64,000 bases of DNA, from assembly GCA_029204225.1 (NCBI GenBank), contig MU832127.1:1-64000 (forward strand). The letters run 5' to 3'. Below, piece after piece: positions 43,479-57,471 of the stretch. Origin of the DNA: Diphasiastrum complanatum. Its lineage: Eukaryota; Streptophyta; Lycopodiopsida; Lycopodiales; Lycopodiaceae. The notes under the pieces are model-generated. The model saw nothing but the letters and a program-made list of their open reading frames with translations, was not told the origin of the DNA and did no database searches. The position numbers and the translations under genes were made by a program. Numbering within the stretch: position 1 is the stretch's first letter; each line of letters begins with the position of its first letter.

Positions 43479-46450
43479 CTAGCTTGGTTCAATCATTGCT
43501 TTACTAATCACTCCAAGTGATGATCTGAACTTCATAAAAGGTGTCTTTTGAAGTGGTTTAGTAAGTAGATCAGCTACACATTCATTGCTTGGAACATGCT
43601 CCAAAGCAATCTCCTTGGCTTGCACCATTTCTCTCACAAAGTGATGGCATATCTCAATGTGCTTAGATCTTGCATGGAAGATTGGGTTAGATGCAAGGTG
43701 TTGGGCTGATATATTGTCATTGTAGATGATTGGTGCCTCCTCTGAATCCATGATCTTTAGTTCCACCAATAATCTCTCGATCCAAAGTACCTCCTTTGTA
43801 GTGGTTGTCAAAGCTTTGTACTCGGCCTCGGTTGAAGATAGAGATATAGTTTCTTGCTTTTTTTGAAAGCCATGAAACCACACCTTCTCCTATGAAAGTT
43901 GAATAGGCACTTGTTGATTTCCTATCCCTCTTGTCCCCTGCAAAATCTGAATCACTAAATGCATGAAGGTTAATCACATTGCCTCTATATAGAATCCCAA
44001 AATCCAATGTACCCAAGATGTATCTTAGAATCCTCTTAGCCTTTTTCCAATGGATATTCAATGGCTTTTGCATGGATTGGCTCAACCTACATACACTAAA
44101 GCTAAGATCTGGTCTAGTTATAGTGATCCACATTAAGGAACCTATAAGTTGCCTAAACAAAGTGATGTCCATAAAGGATCTTTCATCATCTTCATTTGGC
44201 ACTTTTACATCTTGCTCCATTGATGTGTCAACACTTTTGCATACTTCCATCTTAAACTTCTTCAAAAGACTTTAAGCATAGTTTACTTGACTTATAGAGA
44301 TAAAATCAGACCCTCTAAGTACTTCTATGCCTAAGATGAAGTGAAGACACCCTAGATCTACCATCTTGAACTCTAAGGATAGATCTATCTTGATTTTTTC
44401 AATACCATCAACACTATTTCCACTAATGATGATGTCATCTACATAAATGAGTAAAAGTACAATACCAACATCATCAAACTTAATGTAAAGAGTGGGATCA
44501 TATTCACTTTGAACAAAATAAAGTGAAATAAGATAGCAATGTAGTCTTGAATTCCAAGATCTCGAGGCTTGCTTCAAGCCATAGATGCTTCTTTGGAGAT
44601 GGCATACTTTGTTCTCCATTCCATACTTGATGAACCCTTGTGGCTGCTCCATATAGATATCCTCTTCCAAAAAACCATTCAAGAAAGCATTAGAGACATC
44701 CATTTGACATAGAATCCATCCAAAATGTGATGCAAGTGCAATGATTAGCCTTATAGTGACCATCTTGGCCACGGGTGCAAAAGTTTTCTCATAGTCTATC
44801 CCTCTCTCTTGAGCATAACCTTTTTCAACTAATCTTTCTTTATGTTTGTTAACACTCCCATTTGCATTCAACTTAAGCTTGAAGACCCACTTGCATCCTA
44901 TTACATTCCTTTGAGGTCTCTCAACAAGCAACCAAGTTTCATTCTCAATCAAGGCATCATACTCATCCAACATAACTTTATACCATTCTTTGGAGTTCAA
45001 TGCATCTTCAACATTAGATGGTTCTTCAAAACTAGATAAAGCATAAGAAGTGGATGAGATACCCTCAACTTGCTGTCCTTTGCCTTGATATGTGAGCCTT
45101 GATGGCTCCACTTTTGCCCTTGAAGATCTCCTTGGTGTGATAGGTGGGTTTGGTGCTTGCTCCTCCATGAGCTCCTCCTCAAAACCAAGATCTTGCTCCT
45201 CGGCCATCTTCTTCTTGATTGTTGGAGCACTTGAGCCTTCTTCAAGCATATGCATATGATGTTCATCAAAGATGACATCCCTTGAAACAACAAATTTGTT
45301 CAAGGATGGGAGATAGACTTTGTAGCCCTTGCTTGAGCTTGCATATCCAAGCATAATCCCTCTTGTGGAAGATGGATCCTCCTTGGTTCTTGTTTCCAAT
45401 GGCACATGCACATAACATATACACCCAAAAACTTTCAAGTGCTTAAGATTGGGTTTCTTTCCATACAACATCTCATAAGGAGTTTTGCCTTCAATTGCTT
45501 TGCAAGACACCCTATTCATCAAGTAGTTTGCACATACAAGAGACTCACCCGAAAAGGATTTGGGCAAACAAGCATCTAATCTTGAAGCCTTAGAACATTC
45601 ACATAATGTTCTATTCCTTCTTTCAACAACTCCATTTTGTTGAGGAGTGTAAGGACAAGAAGTCTCTTTCTTGATCCCTTCCTCCTCACAAAAGGCCTTG
45701 AACTCATTGGAGATGAATTCTCCACCATTGTCACTTCTAAGAATCTTGATGCTATGATTATGATGCTTTTCCACAAACAACTTGAACTTTACAAAAGTAT
45801 CAAATACTTGAGACTTGAAGGAAAGTAAGAACACCCAAAAATATCTTGAGTAGTCATCAATGAAGGTTAAAAACATGGATGAACCTCCATTAGATTTGGT
45901 GCTAGCAATGTGCACATCCGAGTGTATGAGTTCAAGAGGACGAGATGACTTTGTGATGGAGTTAGGAAACACCTTTTTATGTGCCTTGGATAAGGCACAA
46001 GCTTTACAAACCTTGTCTTCCTTCCCAATAGACCTTGGTAGGCCTAAAGCATACTCCTCCTTGATCATAGCCTCCATGGAACCCGAGTTGACATGTCCAA
46101 GTCTTTTGTGCCATAAAGTAAAGGTAGATATCTTGCTCTTCTCGGCCAACATGACAACATTAGTATCCACAAATGCATCCAACTTATAAAGTTTGCCAAG
46201 TCTAGTGCCCTTAGCCACTATCTTACCCTTCTTCTTGATGAAACATTCATTTGAAGCAAAGTCAACATTGAAACCATTGTCTACCATTTGGCCAACACTT
46301 AGTAGATTCTTTGTTATTGTAGGAATGTACAAAGCACCTTCTATGTTGATCTTTTTGGAAGATCCTAAGCAAAGGGGAATGCTACCAACTTCTTCAATCT
46401 TACAAGCTTCATCATTTGTTGTATAGATAGACTTTATAGGTCCATCATAA
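43479..46450 (-). pseudogene. Ty1/copia polyprotein (protease end, integrase, RT, RNase H), disabled
   Basis: On the minus strand the frame opens inside the protease region (SIYTTNDEACKI) immediately after the 5' LTR. It then shows the pre-integrase motif LWHKRLGHVNSGS and zinc ligands CKACALSKAH. An integrase core follows with Asp in IHSDV, Asp in RSDNGGEF and Glu in NGVVERRNRTL. The reverse transcriptase includes MDVSNAFLNG and the catalytic YVDD. A stop replaces a codon right after SQVNYA (44272-44274). The frame changes near 43870 before RNase H (SLSSTEAEYKAL, then SKHIEICHHFVRE). Gag, the protease active site and the primer-binding site are all missing, so an internal deletion joined LTR to pol. 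The near-identical LTRs point to a recent insertion that could move only with help. Confidence 0.92.
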
Positions 46451-46468
46451 GATAAGAGAGAAAAAACA

Positions 46469-46852
46469 TGAAATTGCTTGATTTATTTTGGTGAGATATC
46501 ATCACCTATATATACGTGATCCATCACGGTTTTGGGCAGGTATGAGTAGCCCTAAACCTATCCCTAATGCTAATTTTGGTGGATCTTTCATCCCTACCAA
46601 GTTAGGGTTGGAATCTTGGAGATCCCTCAACAATGCAAAAACTACCAAAAATAGCTCCTATTTTTTCTCCCTTGTATCTAAGCATAATTTGGACTCATTC
46701 CAAAGGTTCTAACACTTAGGTCTACTTGAGAACATCCTTATGAATGGAATCCTATGCTATTTGGCACGTGTGACAAGCCACATCATGACCATCTAACTAT
46801 TTACAAGTCATATGACCAAAACTAGTCAAGCTAGAATTGTGAATTTTTAACA
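46469..46852 (-). mobile_element. Copia 5' LTR
   Basis: Partner of 43081-43465. Right flank GGATC and left flank AAACA do not match, so no target duplication is evident. Confidence 0.88.
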
Positions 46853-47471
<619 letters not shown>

Positions 47472-47734
47472 TAGAAAAGGTTAGGATTAGGATTTGATGG
47501 ACCCAGATCCATGTGCCATAACAACTTGAGTTGCACAAAAATCCTTTACTTAAATTCATATTTAGCTACTTGGGTCTCTTTTTATATTTGACTCCATTGA
47601 GAGCTATTTTACCATTATTTTTCGTAGCTTTGGCTTGCGACTATATTGCACCATTTTATGGTGTTTGACTTTATAATGATCGCCAAATGAAGATCCGACT
47701 AGATCCTGTTGCATGCAACCAAAAGGACACTTGT

Positions 47735-49785
47735 GGAGCAATTTACACAATCTCTAATAAATACTGGAGTAAACAAATTTAGATTTTCAAATAAAAGATC
47801 TAAATCTTTGACTCCTTCAATTGATCGAGAATTACTCATCATTTTAAGAATCACATTGTCTTATAATCTTTTAATGATAATTAAGTATCAATTTATGATC
47901 CATCAGTCATAAATATTTAGAATCTTATGATTCGTCAATCAGTACAGGATTCCCTTGATCATGGAAAGACACTGGAGTATATATATAACATACCACTCAA
48001 GAAATATAAGAACTATTCTAAAATCTTTTCCCCAAAGAAAATTACTGGATTTCAAGAATATTCTACTAATCTGATCCTTAACAAGACTATGAGTTATCCA
48101 ACTTCTGCAATCAATCAGATAATTAAAGACCATTTTAACACCCGTCTTTAACACCATAAAATTTATACAATCACCTAGAACAACATTTAGAGATTACAAA
48201 GTTCTATTGAATTCCAACTCAATTAAGTGGTTATCCTTGATATTAGTTAAACTCTGTCATCCAATATGAGGTCACTGGGATACAGTCAATAACTTAGAAT
48301 CTATTTCTCATTCGAAAAATATTTTATACCAATAATTTCCTATATTCTATGCACACAACTTTTACTAATGAATCTTGATGACTCACAAAGCACTGTCTTA
48401 TAAGCAATATAGATCAAAATAAACAATTCCTAATGAATTTTTTTCACAACGCTTATTCAACCAAATAACTTCTAATCAGGAGTAATCCAATTACTCATTG
48501 TAAATGATTCAGAAATCTCAAATGTCTAGGTGCAAATCTTAATTATACTAGTATAACACCACATATCATCTTCTAATCCACACTAAGTTATTGAATTACC
48601 CTTTCCACAGAAAGAGACATTAACATGCCAGTGACTGTTCTAAACATTACTTGTTCATATTGTATATGCACACTGACTAGTTTAAATATACGATATAAAC
48701 TCATTACATAGGAAACACATAGTAGATCCACAAGATTAGGATGTACATATCCAACTATGTTCCTATACATAAACATAGGCTATAATTTGTTAGATATATC
48801 CATACATATGTTACTCACATAACTCATTGAGAATCTTGCAACTCAGCTACAGAAGAAAACTCTATTTCTCATGAGTAAATAACATATCTGAAAAATCTCT
48901 GAAGTCAATAATTCCACATCACAAATTTTCCAACCATCAACTTTTATTAACAAAATTCTTCAACCAATCAACCTACATCAGATCTCAGTATTCAAACCAA
49001 GATTAGGTTGACTTATACAGACATCTTTGGACACAGAGTTAAGATTAAAGCTCTATTCCCAACTGACTCAGTCCATAACAAAATGGTACTTGGAAAAATT
49101 GATCAGTGAAACCTTCATTTAATCTTTACCACCACTATCCCTATTCATGAATATCTTACAGCTCATTACCCCCAAAACTCCTATAGTTCCAGATTATTCA
49201 AAACAATCCCTAAGAGTTTCTTTATTTCAACTGGATAGTTCCACCTTTGCACACATACTGGATTTTTCACAAAAAATCCACGCAATTGGTTGATCTCATG
49301 AAAGTCTTATTTCTACCTTTTCTTCTCTCTCTTTTAAAAGAAATTCAATAATTTCGATAAAAAGTTCTCAGGAGACAACGTATAAGATATCAAAGATCCG
49401 AAAAATTCAGTAATGAGTATCCAATACTATTACAAACCAGACTTTCTCCAAAATCATAAAATATCTTATTCCGAGTGATAGAAATATTACATATCAATAA
49501 TCAACTATTAAATAGAGATAATCATTTGGGTCTAAGAAGTCTAAATTCCACTAAATCAATCAAAAACATCAACAGATTCTAAGCCATATTCACAAAGCTT
49601 GTATGGAAGTATAATTTCATATAATTATAATCAGTCCTTCAGAACATTGTTCTACAGTGGAAGGAGTTATATGAATCTCAATCCAATTGTCTCGTATTTA
49701 AGAAATTTCTAAAAAGTAGAAGTTCAAAAAAATAAAAGAGAAATAGATTTAAGGGCCTTTAGATTTTGTAATTAATGAGATACCA
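47735..49785 (-). mobile_element. Internal region of a non-coding LTR-type element, copy 3 (diverged, truncated)
   Basis: Collinear with 10580-12000 of copy 1, including TTTATGATCCATCAGTCATAA, the TTACTCACATAACTCA segment and ACTGGAGTA motifs (47763, 47970). It has no coding capacity. A partial primer-binding-site-like GAGATACCA (TGGTATCTC on the minus strand) lies near 49778-49787, next to the LTR. Confidence 0.6.
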
Positions 49786-49789
49786 TTTG

Positions 49790-50204
49790 GGATCCAGATC
49801 TATGTCTCATAATTTTGCAAAATACCCTAAATAAAAAACCAATGAATTTCTCTGTTAGTAAGAGAGGAGGGGATCTTGGCTTCATAGATCAAAAAATCCA
49901 ATAGGTAGATGGGTGAGTTTCCATAGTATATATAATCTCCATTGAGGAGAGAATATTTCTCTTAGGATCCCATCAACCCAAATATAAGCTATTGACCTCC
50001 TATTCTTTGCATTATAGTAGTCAAACACCATGCAAGTACTCCTATGTCCAAATATAGGTCTGGTCCCTCATAAGATTATAGATTACAATATTGTTGGCCA
50101 AGCCTGAAATGACGAGGCATAACTAAAAACCTTATACACTGGAGTAACCGGCTATCCATGTCAAGAATTATTCCAAATCCCACATACTGAACATGGACGT
50201 AACA
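49790..50204 (-). mobile_element. Candidate 5' LTR of copy 3
   Basis: Ends ACGTAACA at 50204 and shares TGACGAGGCATAACTA and ACTGGAGTAACC with the LTR at 9251-9783. A TATA box (ATTATATATAC on the minus strand) lies near 49935. The left end is set by the primer-binding-like site and is approximate. Confidence 0.5.
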
Positions 50205-51464
50205 GACTTTATGACATTGGTAGTTTCAATTGCACTTGCATGCGCTTTTTCGATGCGGACTATACTCTTGTTCCAGTCATCATAGAATTTGGTTATGAGA
50301 TGTTTGGCTTTTTATTCATTGGCAAGTCTAGTACTTGTCGACTTTCTTTCGATGATAGGGCTGCCAATAGATATAAGTTCTAGAGCTCTCATTGCTAATC
50401 TTTCATCGACGTTCTCTGTAGTTTTGGGGTTACAATTTCACATTTGGATATTTTCGTACGATTGATGACATTTGAAAACTCATTATTGGATGTGGAAGGT
50501 ACATCATCAAGCTGCTAAGGAATGAGAGGTGGGCAATAGTGTTCGAGAATAGGCATAGGCGGGGATTGTGGCAATGCTCAAAGGAATCATCAATCTAAAA
50601 AGCATATTGGATGTGCTAGTCGATGGTTCCTCAGTCTACAGGTCGATGGTTCGATTTTCCTCGGTCTATAGGTCGAAGTGAGAGAAGGTGAGCTAAAGCT
50701 GTTGATATTGATGGTGGTGGTGGATTCAATGAAGAGGAAGTCTAAAATGGTGTAGAGATGGCGGATGGAGGGATCTCAGATGATGAGATTATAGTGGACC
50801 ATCGCAACATTGTAGCATTGAATGAGGATGGCAGAATGGTATTGTTGGTGATCAACATAAATAGCCTAGAGGCATTTGTAAGCTTGGGGGAGGCTGTTAG
50901 TGAGGGTGGTGAGTGTGGGTGGCAATTCTTGACACGTTCCATCAATGTCTCATATGTTGACTTTGGTGTCGATGGTGGCTTGTACTATGGCACAAACCTG
51001 GCCTGTGTTATTTGTAAAGGTGAAGGGATGAAGAGGGTGGAATGAAATGAGGGAGATTTTGCACACGAGAGAATGAATTTTCTCTCTTGAGAAAAACTAA
51101 TAATGAGGCCTACAATAAAATGAAGGGAGGAGCTTGCAAAAATATCACAGAAATAGCCAAAGTCCTTAACTTGCATGAAATCAGTAAGCATGGCAAAAAC
51201 AAAAATAATTTTACTATCCTCTGAGACTATTTGATACACATGAAAAATGTTTGAATGCGAGAGGGAGAAAGCCAAGAATGGAAGACGAAAATGATAAGAA
51301 GCTAATCTAATGAGAAAATGACAAATTAATGGGAGGTTACCATCTAGAGCAATGGAAAACTTTGTTGGATTATTCAACTATTGGGAGTCATTCATCCGAA
51401 TAATTGATCTTAATCTACATCAATTTCATTTATGCAATTCTGCTGTTTTATTAACATTTTACAG
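50205..51464. other. Unassigned stretch
   Basis: Open frames at 50758 (plus) and 50985 (minus) overlap each other and carry no recognisable domain; neither is called. Confidence 0.3.
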
Positions 51465-51641
51465 TCTGTAGAAATACTCGGGAACCGCTCAACAGATGGC
51501 TCCGACATATCTGAACTACTTCGACAACTTATCGAAAAAGTTGAAGACATCAAAGTTGGTCAATTATTGTTTCCGCCTGTTATGAAGCTTACAACTTGCC
51601 CTAACTATTTTTCAAGTAAATTTCTGGGAAGGCCTTACTGA
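51465..51641 (+). CDS. Candidate terminal exon of an unrecognised gene
   Basis: A pyrimidine-rich tract ending TTTTACAG (51457-51464) precedes an open frame. The frame reads LGNRSTDGSDISELL, then LIEKVEDIKVG, then KLTTCPNYFSSKF, and stops at TGA 51639-51641. Composition and codon flow look protein-like, with a short amphipathic helix. No upstream exon could be linked and no family is recognised. The copia LTR lies just downstream, so it may be a gene cut by insertion. Confidence 0.3.
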   Translation, partial: SVEILGNRSTDGSDISELLRQLIEKVEDIKVGQLLFPPVMKLTTCPNYFSSKFLGRPY

Positions 51642-52300
51642 ATGGATGATAGCGCATTATGGCTAGCTGTCAATTGCAATCTACGACCTAATTAAGCTGA
51701 CCTAATTGCATAAGCTTAAATTGCTTTAGTATAAACAGCTGATCATATAGAAGAAACAAAGAGAGAGAGAAACGCAGAGGAGAAGGACTCATAGAGTTCT
51801 ATTGGTGTTCAGTTTGAGTATTGCTACTTAACGCTTACTGCTTGTCAACAAAAGTGCATCATACGGAGTTATCAGTTACTCAGATATAGTTTAGAATTGG
51901 CGGTTGCATCCGCTATTGTCTTGTGCTCATCATCATCTGATTTTGTACATGTTACTTATTGAATCAGTCCATCCTCTTATTGTATTCAGTATCATGTCAG
52001 AATGTATGCTTCTCTGTAGTTATCAGTAACTGATGGATCTCTTATTGTTTTGTCTGATTTATATTGCAATATTCTATACATCACATCACTATGTAATTGT
52101 TTGGCTATGAAATCACTTTAGCGCTAATGATTTCAAAGTTAGTTGCTAAAAGATCAAACGTGACGAGTGTCATAATAGCTTTGTTTGATTAATGATAGGC
52201 ATAGTCATGCATAAAGAAGAAGGATCATTTCGTTGCACTCGATAGTTCGTCCATAGACCTCGACTTATCAACTCTTCTTCTTCCCTTCCTTCTTCGAACA
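51642..52300 (+). mobile_element. Copia LTR region (left end unresolved)
   Basis: The right end (CTTCGAACA) is fixed by the primer-binding site at 52301. The TG start could not be chosen among several candidates between 51646 and 51810. Confidence 0.5.
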
Positions 52301-52312
52301 TGGTATCAGAGC
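52301..52312 (+). promoter_or_regulatory. Primer-binding site for initiator tRNA-Met
   Basis: TGGTATCAGAGC followed by TC, directly after the LTR end. Further ATCAGAG-like echoes lie at 52335-52420. Confidence 0.88.
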
Positions 52313-52551
52313 TCTAATATTAGATACCCTACATGCTATCAGAGTGGTACTATTAGATACCTTTCATGGTATTATAGCTCTAATATTTGATACTTTTCAT
52401 AGTATCAGAGTGATACCTATTATTAGAGCACACTTGCTCTTAATCTTCAAGAGGGGGGTATCAAATTTCAATATCCGAAAATTGATCTCCAATTGTAGCA
52501 TCACACGGTATCATTCTTAAGTCATCGATTTATCGACATACTAACTTCTAG

Positions 52552-55220
52552 ATGGATTCTCTAAACAAAGTCGGTCTCAATGTAGACAAGCTTAATGGTT
52601 CCAATTACTATTTGTGAAAATTTAAGATGAAGACCTTGCTAAGCACCAACTGTTGTCACAGGTGACAAACTGAAACTTGAAGACGACATAGTCGACTCAA
52701 AATGGAAATCGAAGGATGGTAAAACTTTTGCGCTTATCATAATCAATAGATCGGATACTCAGATTGGCCACATATCTGAAGCTCAAACTTCAAAAGAACT
52801 ATGGGACATCTTGAGCTCACTATATGATGTGAGGGACGTGACTTCCAAGTTGCATCTCAGAAGAAAATTCTTCACACTCAAGATGTTGAAATGGTGATTC
52901 ACTTCATAATCACATAAACCAATTTAAGAATCTTTTGCAGCAGATGGCTTCATATCGACACACTCAGATTTAGTTCTGACTCGAGTTATCACTATGTTGC
53001 TACAGGAAGATAATCGAAGAAGTCAAGACACCTCTTTGACTTCATCGGCTCATGTTCTGTATGTCAACAAAGGCTCTAAGCGACAGAAGAAGAAAAGCTC
53101 TAACTAGAAGCTGACACAGAGTCAAGAGCAATTATCAAATCCACAGTCAAAGAAGAAGATGTTCTACAAGTATTGTGAACGCACTAATCATGAGATCCAA
53201 GATTGCAATATTCTAAAAGCGAAGAATGCCAACAAGCATTCAGATCAACATGCGAATGTAGTCTCAGTATCATCTCAATCTCCTACAATCGACGTGGATG
53301 AAGGAGCGTTTATGGTCAAAGACCAAAAGGTGCAAGTTGATAATTCTTGGTTTATGGATTCGGGAGCTACTCAACATATGACCAGTCATAAAGAAATTTG
53401 TTTATCTTGGCGGTGATAGCACACACACTATCGAAGGTGAAGGCACTGTAAGATTAAAGTTCCAGCATGATCAAATCAAACTACTATAAAATGTTTTGTA
53501 TGTACCTAATCTCTCTACAAATCTGTTATCAATAAGTAGGATTACTTATTTAGATCATAGGATAGAGTTTGAGTCTGATCAATACCGAATTATCGATAGG
53601 ACAAGTAAGATCTCCGCACTTGACAAGAGACATGGATACTTATATAGACTGACTCATTGTTATTCTGACACAAGTCAAGCCTTGAAAAACTCGGTTCTTG
53701 GCAATAAAGCAAATTTACTTTGGCATTATAGATTAGGACACTTGAATCATACATCTGTGTCGAACATGTCCAGACAATCCCTAGCACTCGATCTCGACTA
53801 TCCAACCAACAAAGTCGACCTCCCTATTTGTCATAACTACATCCTTGGAAAGCAGTCTAGGATTCCTTTTAAATCAAGTCATAGGCATGCAGCAAAAGAT
53901 GTTCTAGACATTGTTCATTCAGATATATGTGGTCCAATGCAAACTTCGTCGTTGCTTGATGCAAAGTAACTGAAGCTGTTTCCACTATAGCTTATATCCA
54001 GAATAGATGGCCGACTAAATGTCTCTTAGACAAAATACCATATGAAGTTTGGACAAGCTCCAAACCATCATTATCAAACCTACGTATTTTTGGATATATC
54101 GCTTATGCGCATATACGACGAGATATCAAGAAGGAACTTGACTTCCACAATATCAAAACTATTTTCATTAGCTACACTATTTCAAATAAAGCTTATAAGC
54201 TGTATGATCTTGTCGAGTGGAAGATATTCACCAGTCGAGCGATATCGTCTTCATTGAAGATCAATTTATTGACCTCAAAGGCAAGGGCAAAGCTCATGTA
54301 GTCAAACTATCAGATATTCTCGAACTATCAAACATTGTTGTTCCCAAGTCGACTAATCATATTGAAGGTCCTAGGTCTTCTACTTTTTCATTTGCTACTG
54401 CAACCGATCTAGAAATACATCAAATGAATGTACAAACAACATATCTGAATCAAGTTATCGAAGAAGATATTTATATGATGCAACCCGAAGGTTATACTAT
54501 CGAAGGCAAAAAGAATCATGTATGTAAACTCCACAAAGCACTTTATGGCTTGAAGCAATCTGCTAGAGCATGGTTTCAGATGATCCACACTTTTCTTATC
54601 GATCACGGCTATAAACCAAGCACTTCAGATTCTAACATCTACTTCAAGACAGTGCAATATTATTTTATTATTATCACTTTGTATGTGGACAACACACTGC
54701 TTTATAGCAACAATATCAATCTAATAAAAGATGCTAAATCAATGTTGTCATCAGAATTCGACATGACAGATATGGGCGAAGCTCATTACTGTCTAGGTAT
54801 TCAAATCCAAAGAGACAAAGCGAAAGTTGATCTACATTACTCAACAAAGATACATTCACAATATGTTGATCAGATATAATATGATGAATTGCAAGTTAGC
54901 TCACTCACCAATGGACCTAGGACTCAAATTGTTGAAGGACCAACTTCCTCAAACAATCAAAGAGAAGGAGCGGATGCATGAGAATCCTTATCATTCGATA
55001 ATAGGTTCTCTTATGTACGCAATGATTTGTACCAAACCAGACATAGCTTTTGCAGTCAATTCCTTAAGTCATTTTATGACCAATCATGGCATGATACATT
55101 GAAAAGCTCTTATCAAAGCTATGAGATACATTCGAGCTACTATGGACTCATGCATTTGTTATGGAGCAGTCGACAACAATAAACTCAATATTCTTAGTGG
55201 ATTTTAGAAATTTGTAATGC
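52552..55220 (+). pseudogene. Ty1/copia element, decayed gag-pol with deleted integrase core
   Basis: Gag opens with VGLNVDKLNGSNYYL, where a stop soon follows. The zinc knuckle is damaged (first Cys replaced by Phe in FYKYCERTNHEIQDC). The protease is marked by WFMDSGATQHMT and pre-integrase by LLWHYRLGHLNHTS. After IVHSDICGPMQ the text jumps to the integrase C-terminal part near 53970, so most of the integrase core is deleted. Reverse transcriptase keeps YGLKQSARAW, but the catalytic box reads YVDN instead of YVDD. It breaks off before RNase H near 55220, and no 3' LTR follows. Confidence 0.88.
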
Positions 55221-55224
55221 TTGC

Positions 55225-56380
55225 TGGTACACATTATACTTGAATTTTTCAAAATTCATAAATATACCCAATCTCCCTTTTGAAAATATCGAAGTGATCT
55301 TTTCATATTAGCATAATGTTTGTCCCTATCCTTGGCACATTGGAGATTCTCATGCTAGCACTTCTCGCTCAATGGTGGTATAGTTCATCTCTACGGGGAT
55401 CAACTGCCTACTGACAAAATAAATCGGATAATCCTTTCTGGTTGTGTTACAATACTCCCTATGGCATATTTGGAAGGGTTGGTATGGGGCATCACTTTAT
55501 AGGCATACACTTTCCACTCAGTGTAGAATGCAGTTTTGTGTTGATCCTTGAGAACAATCTACATGTAATTATAGCCACTAAACTCATCGAGAAAACTATA
55601 AGCTTCAGCTCTAGCTATTCTTTCTAGCACATTTTTCATAAAAGGTAAGAAAAAAATGGTCTATGTTGAAAACATCATTAAGCTTCTTGTAATCTACACA
55701 GATTCTAAGTTTATCACATTTCTATGGATCGGTAATATCCACTATGTATGTTCCATCTCATAGATGAAACCTCCATCCAGAAGCTTAATCAATTCTTTTT
55801 GAATCAATTGAGCATCATGCAAGTTTAAATTGATATGCTCTACTTACGGCGGATTTGACCCCATCAACCGACGGAATGGCATGAACCACTACATCCGGTG
55901 ATATGCCCTTCAACTTAGCATAATTCCATTTGGAACAACTACGGTACTTGCAAAAGAAGTGCCTTTAGATCTTGTAATTCATTGCCCTCGACATCCTCTC
56001 TTTTGATTATAATGTGACTGACTTCTCCCTCTTTGGCTATATCTAACTCTTTAGTACATGAAAGACTTTCGTAGACATTGGTCCCTAAAAAGGTATTCTC
56101 TATTGCCTCTCTCTTGGCTCTTGGCATGACCACTACTTCTTCATCTATGACATAGCCCCCTTGAAGTAATGTAGTACATTATTTAGGCTCTTTAGTGGCA
56201 TTTTGTCGGATTTTAGCTTGTGCTTTGTGGGAGGTCATCAAATCAGTTTTAACATCTTGTTTATTGCTCTTAGCCTTCTACTATAATGTTTTAGACTTGT
56301 ACAAGGGCTTGCATTCAAGGGGCGGGTTGGTGGTTGGCTTTTCTTAGTTAAGTTGCATCCACATATTTTGATGTTACGGA
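55225..56380 (-). pseudogene. Ty3/gypsy fragment (linker and reverse transcriptase start), decayed
   Basis: Minus-strand frames give MPRAKREAIENTF (linker), LIQKELIKLLDGGFI (RT entry) and SFLDEFSGYNYM, the gypsy version of the first catalytic RT block. Stops separate them. No link to the gypsy piece at 59304-61205 is preserved. Confidence 0.7.
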
Positions 56381-56389
56381 CCTGATTGA

Positions 56390-57160
56390 GCTAGATGATG
56401 ATGAAGACGACAAAGATCAGTCAGGGGAAATTCAGATCCCACCAGCTAGCATCACCACCACCACCCAAGTCATTGTTCCGTCCATCGTTCTCACAACCAC
56501 CATCACCAATAATATCATTCCTTCATTACCACCTTCACATCCCACCAACCCATGTTTTTTGGACTAACGCCACCTCACCACACCCCTAACAGATACCCAA
56601 GCATTTCTAACCCTAAAGAGCTTCCAGAGGCAACCAAGCGTTCGATGATAAGCCTGTCCAAGGCCAGCTACCATATGCACTGGTCGGTAAGCCAGCAGAA
56701 GGAGTTAGTAAATAAGGTCAAGCAACAAGACTTGACCACAGCCGAGCAACAGAAGCAAATAAAAGAGAAAAAAAAGAGACAGAGTAGCTGAAAGCCACAA
56801 TGGCTGGGCAAGCAACAGAACTGAATGAGGTCCAACAACAACTCAATCAACAGATGACCCAAATCGACCAAGCATCTAACGCAATGACGGCTGATGCCCC
56901 TCCAATAAAGCCTAAGGATATCCAATTCCAAGCTCCGCAAGCCTCAGCCATATGAATGGAGAAATACATAAGGCTGATCCAAGAAAGAGAGGCGGACAAG
57001 AGAAATTTTGAGTATGCTGCAGTGAAACAGACGAAAGTCATTCTCGAGTCCCAAAATAATTAGAATAAGTGACAAAGGCCCTACAACAGGTATTGGACAA
57101 AGTGAACCAATTATGGAACACGGTGTGCAAGGCCCAAGCAGGAATCTTGTAGGGACATAG
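56390..57160 (+). pseudogene. Unassigned decayed frame with coiled-coil character
   Basis: The plus strand shows an acidic LIELDDDEDDKDQSGE start, a Thr/Pro-rich stretch, then Gln-rich coiled-coil-like TELNEVQQQLNQQMTQ, spread over three frames. This resembles the gag side of plant gypsy elements in style only. Confidence 0.35.
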
Positions 57161-57471
57161 ATCTTTTGCAGTAGTAGCCCTTCGGCCTGTCAACAAGGGT
57201 TAGAACGCTGGATAGGTGCCTAACTATGTAAAGATGCAACTTTTAGATACTTCTCTACTTCCTCCCTTAACTCCACTCATCACTAACACTACCCCCCATT
57301 AACTCTACACCACTAACTAACATTTCACATGATTTTAGAGAGAATGTGAAGGGAAGAGTAGAAGAGATAGAGGGGAGAAGAGAGAAAGGGAGTGAGGGTG
57401 GAGGTTAGCTCAAGTGCTCCTTATGCTTGCTAATGGAGAAACATTCACTATCATAACCAAAAACATGTAAA

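Noticed and set aside
50742-51377. Two overlapping open frames on opposite strands
   Set aside because: No recognisable domain, no splice context, and the two conflict with each other.
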